A stretch of DNA of 64,000 nt. Source: Thermoanaerobaculia bacterium (GTDB taxonomy: Bacteria > Acidobacteriota > Thermoanaerobaculia > Multivoradales > Multivoraceae). Every line of letters begins with the position of its first letter. The first letter of the stretch is position 1. Below the pieces are notes generated by a model that was not told the origin of the DNA, did not search any database, and saw nothing but the letters and a program-made list of their open reading frames with translations. A program made the translations under genes and the position numbers. The stretch spans positions 1 through 64,000 of the forward strand of contig JAJDUI010000017.1 of the NCBI GenBank assembly GCA_022826745.1. Reading direction: 5' to 3'. Below are positions 17,911-25,434 of this stretch, piece after piece.

Positions 17911-19139
17911 CCATATGCGGCGCGGATGCGCATCGGCAGTTCGACGAAGATGACCGGGTTGGCGACACTGCCGCTGGCCAGGATGACATAGCCGTTGCCT
18001 CCTTCGAGCGATCCGACGAAGTTCCCGCGGAAGCCCCAGTTGCCGCCGGTGTGGCCGAAGTAGCGGTCCGCTTCTCCGGGCGGCGCGGGACGGTGCGGGG
18101 TCTCGGCGCCGGTGGTGAAGCCGAGAGCGTAGTGGCCCACGCCTCCGGGTGTCACCATCTTGCGCGTGAACTCGGGCGTGAGGACGTTGTTCGACCGTCC
18201 TTCAAGCGAAAGCTGGACCTCGATCAGGAACTTCGCCAGGTCCGTCGGCGTCGTCCAGAGCCCGGCGGCGTAGAGCTCCGGGTAGACGTGCCAGGGCGCG
18301 CGCGGTTTGCCGTCCTCGCGGGCCCCGCCTGTCGTCGAGCTGCCGGCCCGCGCGGCGTTGCCGTGGAGTGCCTCGGGCAGCGGCTGGCAGAAGCAGCTGC
18401 GAGTCATGCCGAGCGGGTCGAGGACGGTCTCCTGGAGGATCTCCTCGAACGGCTTGCCCTGAACGTCGCTCAGGGCGAGCTGCAGAATGGTCGAGCCTCC
18501 TCCCGAGTACTCGTAGCGCGTGCCGGGCTGCCAGCCGACGACGACCGGATCCGTGTTCGCGGCCGTCTCCTCACCCTTGCGCCCGAGGACCTCGGGGACG
18601 GTCGGCAGATCGGCGTCGGGCTTGTAGCCTGGGAACCCCGAAACCGTCGTGCCCGCCGTCATGCTCAGCAGCATCCGGGGAGTCACCGGCGTCTCGGCAA
18701 GCAGCTCGGCATCGTCCTGGAGCTTCCAGGACCGGAGGATCGAGTTGATGTCGTCGTCGAGCTCGAAGAGACCCTCCTGCACCGCCCGCAGCACCGCCAT
18801 CGCCGAGACCGGCTTGCTGATCGAAGCGGCCTGGAACAGGGTCTCGGTGTCGGCGAGGGCGCCGGTCGCTTCGTCCGCGACACCGTAAGCCGCGGCCCAG
18901 TGCAGCCGGTAGTCCTCGACGACAGCGACGCTCAGCGCGGAGATGCCGTGCGTCTCCATCAGTTCGGCAAGGCCCTTGCCGGCGTCCTCGCTCGACCCCG
19001 GCTCGCGCGGCGCCTCGATCCGGGCGATCAGCTCGGCCGGGTCGTCCGCCGCGGCCTCGGTCGGCTGCGCCTGGAGCGGCGCGACGACGAAGCAGGCCAG
19101 CAGGAGGCTGGCGGTCCAGCCGGACGAAGCGCCGTTCAC
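17901..19139 (-). CDS. serine hydrolase, S12/beta-lactamase family, exported
   Basis: A 412-residue protein starting at GTG (VNGASSGWTASLLLACFVVA) with a signal peptide cleaved after LQAQ. Catalytic motifs are SISK in FQAASISKPVSAMAVL, a YSG in RYEYSGGGSTILQLAL (YxN position) and HTGGNWGFRGN for the HTG motif. LLSMTAGTTVSGFPGY is a typical S12 block. The C-terminus ELPMRIRAAYGWE is duplicated as a remnant 1.5 kb away. It ends overlapping the long form of the next hydrolase. Likely an exported esterase or peptidase; substrate unknown. Confidence 0.88.
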   Translation of the reverse strand: MNGASSGWTASLLLACFVVAPLQAQPTEAAADDPAELIARIEAPREPGSSEDAGKGLAELMETHGISALSVAVVEDYRLHWAAAYGVADEATGALADTETLFQAASISKPVSAMAVLRAVQEGLFELDDDINSILRSWKLQDDAELLAETPVTPRMLLSMTAGTTVSGFPGYKPDADLPTVPEVLGRKGEETAANTDPVVVGWQPGTRYEYSGGGSTILQLALSDVQGKPFEEILQETVLDPLGMTRSCFCQPLPEALHGNAARAGSSTTGGAREDGKPRAPWHVYPELYAAGLWTTPTDLAKFLIEVQLSLEGRSNNVLTPEFTRKMVTPGGVGHYALGFTTGAETPHRPAPPGEADRYFGHTGGNWGFRGNFVGSLEGGNGYVILASGSVANPVIFVELPMRIRAAYGWE

Positions 19140-19181
19140 TCGCGGCAGGTTAGCGGACCAACGCAGCGAAGGGCACCGTCC

Positions 19182-19379
19182 GCTGGGTGCGCGGGTCCTC
19201 TGACCCGCCCCGGGCGGAGCCGCGGAGCGGCGTAGCCCGGTTTGAGGCGCCGCCGGCGAAGCCGGCGACGATGTTGGCCGCAGAGGAGAAGGTCGGCCTT
19301 CGGCCGGCGATTCGAAGCCGCCTGCGGCGCGCTTTCTCCGCGGGTCAGAAGACCCGCGGCAACAGACCCGCGCACCCAG
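19182..19379. repeat. inverted pair of palindromic repeat A
   Basis: Direct unit with one loop change (GCGGGTCCTCTGACCCGC), the GCCGGCGAAGCCGGC and CGGCCTTCGGCCG palindromes, then two inverse hairpin ends in close succession (GCGGGTCAGAAGACCCGC and GACCCGCGCACCCAGA). The nested ends suggest one element inserted in or recombined with another. This fills the gap between the exported serine hydrolase and the hydrolase remnant. Confidence 0.88.
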
Positions 19380-19399
19380 AGCTACGACGTTGCCGCAAT

Positions 19400-19465
19400 C
19401 TACTTCCAGCCGTTGGCGGCGCGAATCCGCATCGGCAGCTCGACTAAGACGACCGGGTTGGCGAC
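19400..19465 (-). pseudogene. 3' remnant of a third serine hydrolase copy
   Basis: On the minus strand these bases read as the final 21 codons and TAG stop of a gene ending ELPMRIRAANGWK. 17 of 21 residues match the end of the intact hydrolase at 17901-17966. The match also continues past the stop (GAGCTAC-A/C-CGTTGCCGCA) into the flanking repeat. Similarity stops abruptly at 19465, where the DJ-1-like gene begins to be distinct. It is therefore the tail of a tandem duplicate whose body was lost. Confidence 0.8.
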
Positions 19466-20028
19466 CTCTCTCTGCTGTACATGGCGAAGTACCGCTCCTC
19501 ATCGAACGGCGTGGCGCCTTTGACCAGCTTCAGGTACTCGCGGGAAAAGGTGAGCGCCGCGAGGCCGGATGCGGTAACCAGATTCCGGTCGGAAACCGCA
19601 GATGGAGAGGAGACGTAGTGTTGGCTTCCCGGATAGTCGCCGGCGTGTTCCCGCAGAAACTCGAAACCGTTACTTGTGTGTCCGCGGTTTTCGAACAACC
19701 CGATTCTTGCCGCGAACACCGTTGCTCCACACACGATGCCGATGGGGCACCCCAGCTCGAAGGCCCGAGTGAGTGTTTCTCTCGTTGATTCGCAATCAAA
19801 CTCGATCCAGTCATCACTCCCGATCAACAAGTAACCAGCGTCCGGTGACGGCTCGACCGAGTCGAACCCGACTTCGGGCGTAGTGCGAATCCCGCCGATG
19901 GAAGTCACAGGTCTTCCGTCTGGCGAGGCGATGACGATCTCGCAACCCAGATTGCGACGGAGCCCTGCTAGGACATAGCCGCATTCCCAATCTGCCCATC
20001 CGTCCTGCAGGTAGGTGTAGATCTTCAT
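19444..20028 (-). CDS. DJ-1/PfpI family protein with a replaced C-terminus
   Basis: A 194-residue protein starting MKIYTYLQDGWADWECGYVL, of the DJ-1/ThiJ/PfpI superfamily. The nucleophile elbow is CPIGIVCGATVFAARIGL with the Cys near residue 105, and an acidic residue typical of the fold is in the DDWIEFD region. The last seven or so residues (RSPTRSS) are read out of frame from the hydrolase remnant at 19444-19465, so the native 3' end has been lost by a deletion or duplication junction. Possible roles are amidase, glyoxalase or chaperone-like; not resolvable. Base composition is lower in GC than neighbours, which suggests a different origin. Confidence 0.75.
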   Translation of the reverse strand: MKIYTYLQDGWADWECGYVLAGLRRNLGCEIVIASPDGRPVTSIGGIRTTPEVGFDSVEPSPDAGYLLIGSDDWIEFDCESTRETLTRAFELGCPIGIVCGATVFAARIGLFENRGHTSNGFEFLREHAGDYPGSQHYVSSPSAVSDRNLVTASGLAALTFSREYLKLVKGATPFDEERYFAMYSRERSPTRSS

Positions 20029-20069
20029 GGAGTCGTGATCTCGTGGGCAGGTTAACGGAAGCAACGCGG

Positions 20070-20158
20070 CGCCGGGCCGCAGAGGAGAAGGTCGGCCTTC
20101 GGCCGGCGATTCGAAGCCGCCTCCGGCGGCGGCGGGTCAGAAGACCCGCGCACCCAGT
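20070..20158 (-). repeat. palindromic repeat A, inverse single copy
   Basis: CGGCCTTCGGCCGGCGATTC and GCCGCCTCCGGCGGC palindromes followed by GCGGGTC-AGAA-GACCCGC and GCACCCAG, next to the stop of TonB receptor 2. Confidence 0.9.
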
Positions 20159-20163
20159 GGTGT

Positions 20164-23118
20164 TTACTTCCCGCCGGCTGAGGGACCCATTCCACCGCCG
20201 AGGCCGTAGAGGGTCTTGCGGCCGCCGAGACGGAAGTTGGCCGTCACGCCGACTTCGCGCTGGTCGGTCAGCGAGCCGCGGATCACGCCGGTGCCGAAGC
20301 CGTAGCCTTCGTTCGGCCGCCACTGCTGCACGGCGATCTGGTCGAGCACGTTCTTGGCGAAGGCGTGGATCTGCAGGCCCTCGCGGGGCGTGAACCAGAT
20401 CGCCCGCAGGTCGAGGCGCGTGTACTCGGGGATCTTGTACTTCGGCAGGTTGCTGATGTCCGTGTTCTTGTCCGTCGTGTGGCCTAGCGTGCCCAGGAAC
20501 CGGAGGTTGCCGAGGTCGTAGATCGCGGTCAGGGAGAACTTGTGCTTCGGCTGCAACGGCATCTGGTTGCCGCCGAAGTTCGTCAGGCTGGCGATCTCCT
20601 GCGTGAAGGTGTTGCCCTCGCGATCCTGGAACTCGACCGTCTCGGTCGGTGCGGCCGGGTCGCAGCAATAGATCGTGCCGAAGTCTCCCAGCTCCGAGTC
20701 GAGGTAGTTGTACCAGCCGCGAATCGTGAAGCGGTCCGTGGCCCGGAACGCCGCCGTGAGTTCGAGCCCTGAGATCCAACTGCCGTCGATCGTGTTCATC
20801 TCGCCCTCGAAGATGCTCTCGCCGGGGATCCGCTGCTCGACCGGCAGCAGGCGGCTGGAGTTGATCCAGTAGCCCTGGTAGTCGTTGTAGAAGACCGCGG
20901 CCTCCAGTTGCAGCCGGTTGTCCGCCAGCAGGCCCTTCCAGCCGCCCTCGTAGTTGATCAGCTCCTCCGAGTCGAAGGTGACCTCGTTCATGTTGCCGAA
21001 GCCGACGAAGCCGCCCGGGCGGCCGCCCTTGGAGACCCGGCCGTACCACATGCTGGCGGGATTCGCGGAGTACTGAAAGCCCGCGTTCCAGGTGGTCTGG
21101 TTCCACTCCGCGTCGTTCTTGCCCTCGAAGCCCTCGACCGCCGCGTTGCGGAAGATCCAGAGATCGACCGCGAAGCCGAAGTTGATGCCGATCCGGACGT
21201 CGTTCTGGACGTGGGTCTTGATGTCCTGGTCGTGGCGGATGCCGCCGAACAGCGTCCACCTGTCGCCGAGCTGGTACTCGACGTTTCCGTACCAGGCCCG
21301 CGTCTCGAACTGCGAGTGGCCGTAGAAGTCGAGCCAGTGACCATTCATGTTGCCGTCGGAAAACGCGCCGATGGCGCCCGCGTTCGACCAGTCGAGCAGT
21401 TCGCCGGGGCAGGCCCAGACGCCGCCCTGACCCGACTGGGCGGACGTGGTGCCGAAGTCGCTCAGCAGGGGCAGCCCGAAGAACGGCAGGGCTGCCTGGC
21501 AGGTCGCCAGGGTGTTCGTGTTGAAGGCGGGATTGGAGAAGTCGAAGAAGCGTGCGTCGTAGGGCTCGTCCCCGTCGCGCTGGAAGCCGCCCAGCACGAA
21601 CTGGAAGTCGCCGGCGAAGCTCGACGCCAGCCGCACCTCGTGGGAGGTCTGCTCCGAGTAACGGAAGTAGTTCGTCATCGTGTCGGAGAACGGGTAGCCG
21701 TTCGCGTCGAGGAACGGGTTGTCGGGACCGCCGACGCGCGAGGTGCCGTCGGTGTCGGTCTGCGCGTTCTCCGTCGTCTCGCGGTAGCCGCCCTTGTAGG
21801 ACAGGGACAATCCCCGGCTGGGCCGGATGTTCAGATCGGCGACGGCCATCTGAAGTTCCGAGTCCTCGTTGCCGGGCGTGTTGTAGTCGACGACGTTGCG
21901 CAGGTCGTCGCCCGGACAGATGAGCTGGTTCGGATCGCTCAGATCGCAGTCCCTGACCGACGGCGCCTGGTTCGCGGCGCCGAGGAAGGGATTGGGGAAC
22001 AGGCAGGTCGGGTTGCCTTCCGGGTCGGTGCCGGTCAGCAGACACTCCGTGGTGACATCGCGGCCGGTCAGTTCGACCGAGGTGCGGGGCGCGCCGCTGT
22101 CCTCGCGACCGGCGTAGCGAAGGTTGAAGTCGACGGTCTCGCCGAGGTAGCGGAGCTGCGGCGCCCAATGGGTGTTGTCCGGTTCGTCGTAGTCGCCGCC
22201 GGGGCCGATGTTGGGCTGCGCGCCTTCGCCCTGCCAGCTTCCGGCAGTCAGCCGCCAGCTCACCCGGCTGTCGCCGATCGGCCCGCCGATCGCGAGGTCG
22301 CCGCGCTGCGACGCCTGGTCGGTGTACTCGGCCAGCGCGTTGACATCGAACTGGGCAGTCGGCTTGATCGTGTTGAAGCTGATCGCGCCGGCGATCGCCG
22401 CGCGGCCGCCGGTGGTTCCCTGCGGGCCGCGCGCCACGTTCATGCTCTCGACGTCGAACAGGTTGCCGGGCTCGAGTCCGTAGATCTCGTCGGTGTAGAT
22501 GCCGTCGACGTAGGTGGCGACCGCGGTCGCCTGGAAGAACTCCTGGTTGCGCTGCGAGCCGATGCCGCGCAGGTAGAGGTGGTTGCCGTGACCCGAATCG
22601 GGCGACTGATGGCCGATCTGCAGGCCCGGCGTGAGCGCTTCGAGATCGTTGTTGTTGTTCATGCCGAGTTCGACGACCATCCCCTCGTTGAAGCCGGTGA
22701 CGGTCATCGGCCGCCTCAGGACGTTCTCTTCGCCGATCTCGCCCTGGACGAAGATCTGCTCGACCACGGAGAGGCCGAGCGCGAACTCGACGGAGGCCAT
22801 GCCTCCCGAGACGTCGACCGCCTCGCTCGATGAACGGAAGCCCTGGAGCGACGCCGTCGCCGTGTAGGCGCCGTCTTCGACACCGTCGATGCGGAAGGCG
22901 CCGGCGGCGTCGGTCTGCGCGCTCTTGCCGATGTCGTCGCCGTCGGCGTCTTGCAGGCTGACCGTGACGCCCGGCAGGGCGCCGCCTTCGCGGTCGTAGA
23001 CCGTTCCCGAGACGCTGCCGTCCTGAGCCGCGGCGGGCAGGGCGAGCATTGGCATTGCGAGCAACGTCACGGCGACGCACTCCAGAGTCGTTCGACCAGC
23101 AGGAGGCCTGCTCTTCAT
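20164..23118 (-). CDS. TonB-dependent receptor 2 with regulatory-like N-domain
   Basis: A 984-residue outer-membrane receptor. After a signal peptide (VAVTLLAMPMLALPAAAQ) comes a carboxypeptidase-regulatory-like domain, residues 34-115 (GSVSGTVYDREGGALPGVTV, GAYTATASLQGF). The plug follows (LEALTPGLQIGHQSPDSGHG, MNVARGPQGTTGGRAAIAGA), then a barrel with SxxKGGRPGGFVGFG-type strands. AAGGAG lies before the ATG. It resembles receptors for siderophores or complex organic ligands. The C-terminus runs past the last barrel strand (GVTANFRLGGRKTLYG) into a glycine-rich tail, LGGGMGPSAGGK, rather than ending in an aromatic residue, next to a repeat. Confidence 0.92.
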   Translation of the reverse strand: MKSRPPAGRTTLECVAVTLLAMPMLALPAAAQDGSVSGTVYDREGGALPGVTVSLQDADGDDIGKSAQTDAAGAFRIDGVEDGAYTATASLQGFRSSSEAVDVSGGMASVEFALGLSVVEQIFVQGEIGEENVLRRPMTVTGFNEGMVVELGMNNNNDLEALTPGLQIGHQSPDSGHGNHLYLRGIGSQRNQEFFQATAVATYVDGIYTDEIYGLEPGNLFDVESMNVARGPQGTTGGRAAIAGAISFNTIKPTAQFDVNALAEYTDQASQRGDLAIGGPIGDSRVSWRLTAGSWQGEGAQPNIGPGGDYDEPDNTHWAPQLRYLGETVDFNLRYAGREDSGAPRTSVELTGRDVTTECLLTGTDPEGNPTCLFPNPFLGAANQAPSVRDCDLSDPNQLICPGDDLRNVVDYNTPGNEDSELQMAVADLNIRPSRGLSLSYKGGYRETTENAQTDTDGTSRVGGPDNPFLDANGYPFSDTMTNYFRYSEQTSHEVRLASSFAGDFQFVLGGFQRDGDEPYDARFFDFSNPAFNTNTLATCQAALPFFGLPLLSDFGTTSAQSGQGGVWACPGELLDWSNAGAIGAFSDGNMNGHWLDFYGHSQFETRAWYGNVEYQLGDRWTLFGGIRHDQDIKTHVQNDVRIGINFGFAVDLWIFRNAAVEGFEGKNDAEWNQTTWNAGFQYSANPASMWYGRVSKGGRPGGFVGFGNMNEVTFDSEELINYEGGWKGLLADNRLQLEAAVFYNDYQGYWINSSRLLPVEQRIPGESIFEGEMNTIDGSWISGLELTAAFRATDRFTIRGWYNYLDSELGDFGTIYCCDPAAPTETVEFQDREGNTFTQEIASLTNFGGNQMPLQPKHKFSLTAIYDLGNLRFLGTLGHTTDKNTDISNLPKYKIPEYTRLDLRAIWFTPREGLQIHAFAKNVLDQIAVQQWRPNEGYGFGTGVIRGSLTDQREVGVTANFRLGGRKTLYGLGGGMGPSAGGK

Positions 23119-23298
23119 GACGGAGCTCCTTGTTGCTTCCGGGCTTGGTTACGCGACGGCCCAAGGGCCGGATCCACCGAAGCGGCGGTTCCTCCACGAT
23201 CGCGCTGGGACGTCACAGTCAAGAGGGTACGGAAAAACATGATACAGCGTTTCAACTCTGCGAACACCACGGCTCCGGATCATTGGATCCACCCCAAG

Positions 23299-23328
23299 TT
23301 GACACACTGTTACAGGTTCGCGTAGCCT
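23299..23328 (+). promoter_or_regulatory. candidate sigma-70-type promoter for the diheme gene
   Basis: TTGACA at 23299-23304 and TAGCCT at 23323-23328, an 18-base spacer. The -35 is a perfect consensus; the -10 is weak. The RNA start would fall only a few bases before the GAGGAGG ribosome binding site. Confidence 0.4.
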
Positions 23329-23351
23329 GAGCCTCCATGAGGAGGCGCCGC

Positions 23352-24539
23352 ATGAGCAACCCAACGACTTCGCTGGCCGCAACCGCCTGCGCGCTGCTCG
23401 CCGTGCTGGCACAGCCCGTAGTAGCGGCCGACGACGCCTGCGTACCGGGCGGCAAGGTGCAGACGATGCCGGAAACGGCGTCCGAGTACGCCGCCATGTG
23501 CCTGCCCCACGTCGGCGTGCCGCCGACGGTCGACTGCGGCGCAGGCGTTCGGATCCCGATCCACGTCGACGGCGTGGAGGTGTTCGAGAGTCCGGGCTAC
23601 CGGGAGTGCGACACGCCCGACTTCAAGGGCAACTGCAACGTCGGCTCGCGCATCGGCAGGGTGCCGGGCAAGGCGGCCGACGGCAGCTCGCTGGACGACG
23701 TCGTCTGGGCGTACCTCTGCCGCTCCGCCGGCAGGGACCTCTTGGAGAAGGGCATTGCGTCCGTCCAGATGATCGGCCACAACAAGACAACGGGCGCCAC
23801 CTGCTTCTTCGAGTCGCCGGACGGAAAGGGCGATCTCATCCAGGGCAGGGAGTACCTTCACATGGACGAACGCGGCCTGCTGGCCGGGAAGCTCCCCGGT
23901 CCCGACGACGAGGACTTCGACAAGGCCTTCATCCCGCCGCCTCCCGGCGTCCAGTGCGTTCAGTGCCACCAGAACAACGCCTTCCTGCACGACCCGTGGA
24001 TCGACGGCGCCAAGCTGCCGTCCAACCCGAGCGAGCCCGTCCTGCCGGGGTGGGTGGACCCGGAAGCGCCCTACTGGGTGGTCGGCGGAACGCACTGGGA
24101 CATGAGGACGCCGCACATTGAGGGCAACGCCTGCCTCGACTGCCACCGCGCGCCGACCCGGACCGCCCGCCTGCTGGAGGCCGGCCAGGTGCACGTGAAC
24201 GAGTTCATGCCGCCGCGCAGGCCCGGCAGCCTGAAGGCGGACTACGAGGCGCTTCTCGCCTGCCACGACAACGGCCCGGCCAACACGCCGGGTTGCGACT
24301 GGCTGATCCCGCCGGGCGGCGGCTGCGAGGCGCGCATCGTTCCCGGTTCGGCTGAAGACGTCGCCGGCGGGATCCCGACCGGCGGCGTGCTGACAACGAA
24401 CTCGCCGGACGCCGGTTCGGGCGGCTGCCTGGAGCAGTGCAAGGCACTCACCGAGACGTTCGAAAAGAACGGCGAGACCATCTCCTGCGAGGAACTCTGC
24501 GCCGGGCAGGGCGCCGCCAAGAAGGACGGGCAGAAGTAG
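23352..24539 (+). CDS. exported diheme cytochrome c-type protein
   Basis: A 395-residue secreted protein with a signal peptide (MSNPTTSLAATACALLAVLA) and two CxxCH heme c motifs, CVQCH at 202-206 and CLDCH at 261-265. A further ten or so cysteines in the N-terminal half and the C-terminal CLEQCKALTETF and CEELCAG suggest disulfides. GAGGAGG precedes the ATG. No close family was recognised. The stop codon abuts the ATG of a dehydrogenase, so the two are co-translated; together they could form an electron-transfer and oxidation pair, but the two proteins are predicted to be in different compartments. Confidence 0.75.
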   Translation: MSNPTTSLAATACALLAVLAQPVVAADDACVPGGKVQTMPETASEYAAMCLPHVGVPPTVDCGAGVRIPIHVDGVEVFESPGYRECDTPDFKGNCNVGSRIGRVPGKAADGSSLDDVVWAYLCRSAGRDLLEKGIASVQMIGHNKTTGATCFFESPDGKGDLIQGREYLHMDERGLLAGKLPGPDDEDFDKAFIPPPPGVQCVQCHQNNAFLHDPWIDGAKLPSNPSEPVLPGWVDPEAPYWVVGGTHWDMRTPHIEGNACLDCHRAPTRTARLLEAGQVHVNEFMPPRRPGSLKADYEALLACHDNGPANTPGCDWLIPPGGGCEARIVPGSAEDVAGGIPTGGVLTTNSPDAGSGGCLEQCKALTETFEKNGETISCEELCAGQGAAKKDGQK

Positions 24540-25316
24540 ATGTCCAGGCTCGATCTGACGGACCGGGTCGCCATCGTCACCGGCGGCGCTGGCGGCATCG
24601 GCACCTGCATCGCCAAGTCCTACGCCGAGGCCGGCGCCAGAGTCGTTGTCGCCTCGCGCAAGAAGGAGAACCTGGACGGCGTCGTCGGCGAGATCGAGTC
24701 AGCCGGCGGAACGGCCCTGGCCGTCGGCTGCGACATCACGGTCCCGGACCAGGTCGACAGGCTGATCGCCGAGACCGTCGGCGCCTTCGGGCGGCTCGAC
24801 GTGATGGTGAACAACGCCGGCGGCGGCGCCACGCCGCGCATGCCCGAGGACACGCCCTACGACGAGTGGCAGCGCATCGTCGACCTGAACCTGACCGGCA
24901 CCTGGCTCTGCTGCATCGCCGCGGGCAAGCAGATGATCCAGCAGCAGACCGGCAACATCATCAACATCTCGTCCGTGGCCGGCACGAAGGGCCACCCCGG
25001 CATGCTCCACTACTCCGCGGCCAAGGCCGGCGTGATCAGCCTGAGCAACAACCTCGCCTTCCAGTGGGCGAAGCACAACATCCGCGTCAACTGCGTGGCG
25101 CCGGGGCTCATCGCGACGCCCGCGATGGTGAAGTGGGGAGTCATCCAGCCTGCCGAGAAGGAGGACGGCACGCCCGTGCCGCGCCTCGAGCGTCCGCCCG
25201 ACCCCGAGGACGTCGCCGATCTCTGCCTGTTCCTCGCTTCGCCGGCGTCGGCGCTCCTGACCGGTGAGGTGATCCCGATCCGGTCCTGGACGCGGCTCGA
25301 CCGCTTCTGGAACTAG
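24540..25316 (+). CDS. short-chain dehydrogenase/reductase
   Basis: A 258-residue SDR with the nucleotide-binding TGGAGGIG at residues 14-21, NNAGGG near 91, SSVAGTKGHPG with the catalytic Ser, and YSAAK near 157. No signal peptide, so cytoplasmic. The C-terminal VDGG-type motif of classical FabG-like enzymes is replaced by EVIPIRSWTRLDRFW, pointing to a divergent substrate. It starts immediately after the diheme gene's stop. Confidence 0.92.
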   Translation: MSRLDLTDRVAIVTGGAGGIGTCIAKSYAEAGARVVVASRKKENLDGVVGEIESAGGTALAVGCDITVPDQVDRLIAETVGAFGRLDVMVNNAGGGATPRMPEDTPYDEWQRIVDLNLTGTWLCCIAAGKQMIQQQTGNIINISSVAGTKGHPGMLHYSAAKAGVISLSNNLAFQWAKHNIRVNCVAPGLIATPAMVKWGVIQPAEKEDGTPVPRLERPPDPEDVADLCLFLASPASALLTGEVIPIRSWTRLDRFWN

Positions 25317-25335
25317 CGACGTGCGCCACGAACCA

Positions 25336-25412
25336 CCGGGTGCGCCGGCGTCCCACGCGAAGCGACGTCCTCCCACACTGGGTGCGCCGGCGCCCTCGCC
25401 GGCATCCGGCGC
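25336..25412 (+). repeat. degenerate palindromic repeat B
   Basis: Two GGTGCGCCGGCG cores (25340 and 25381), the second followed by CCCTCGCCGGCATCCGG. This is a family B unit read in the reverse sense, with a decayed stem and loop. It lies in the leader of the PEP-synthase-like gene. Confidence 0.65.
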
Positions 25413-25434
25413 GCGGCGCCGGTCTCCGGAGCCG

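Noticed and set aside
16570..19139. True antibiotic-resistance beta-lactamases
   Set aside because: Motifs match the broad S12/class C fold, but length, export signals and YxD/YSG motifs resemble esterases or DD-peptidase relatives; resistance cannot be inferred.
19814..23197. A 1127-codon open frame on the minus strand overlapping TonB receptor 2
   Set aside because: It runs in another frame through the receptor gene and the DJ-1-like gene, is extremely Arg-rich and matches no family.
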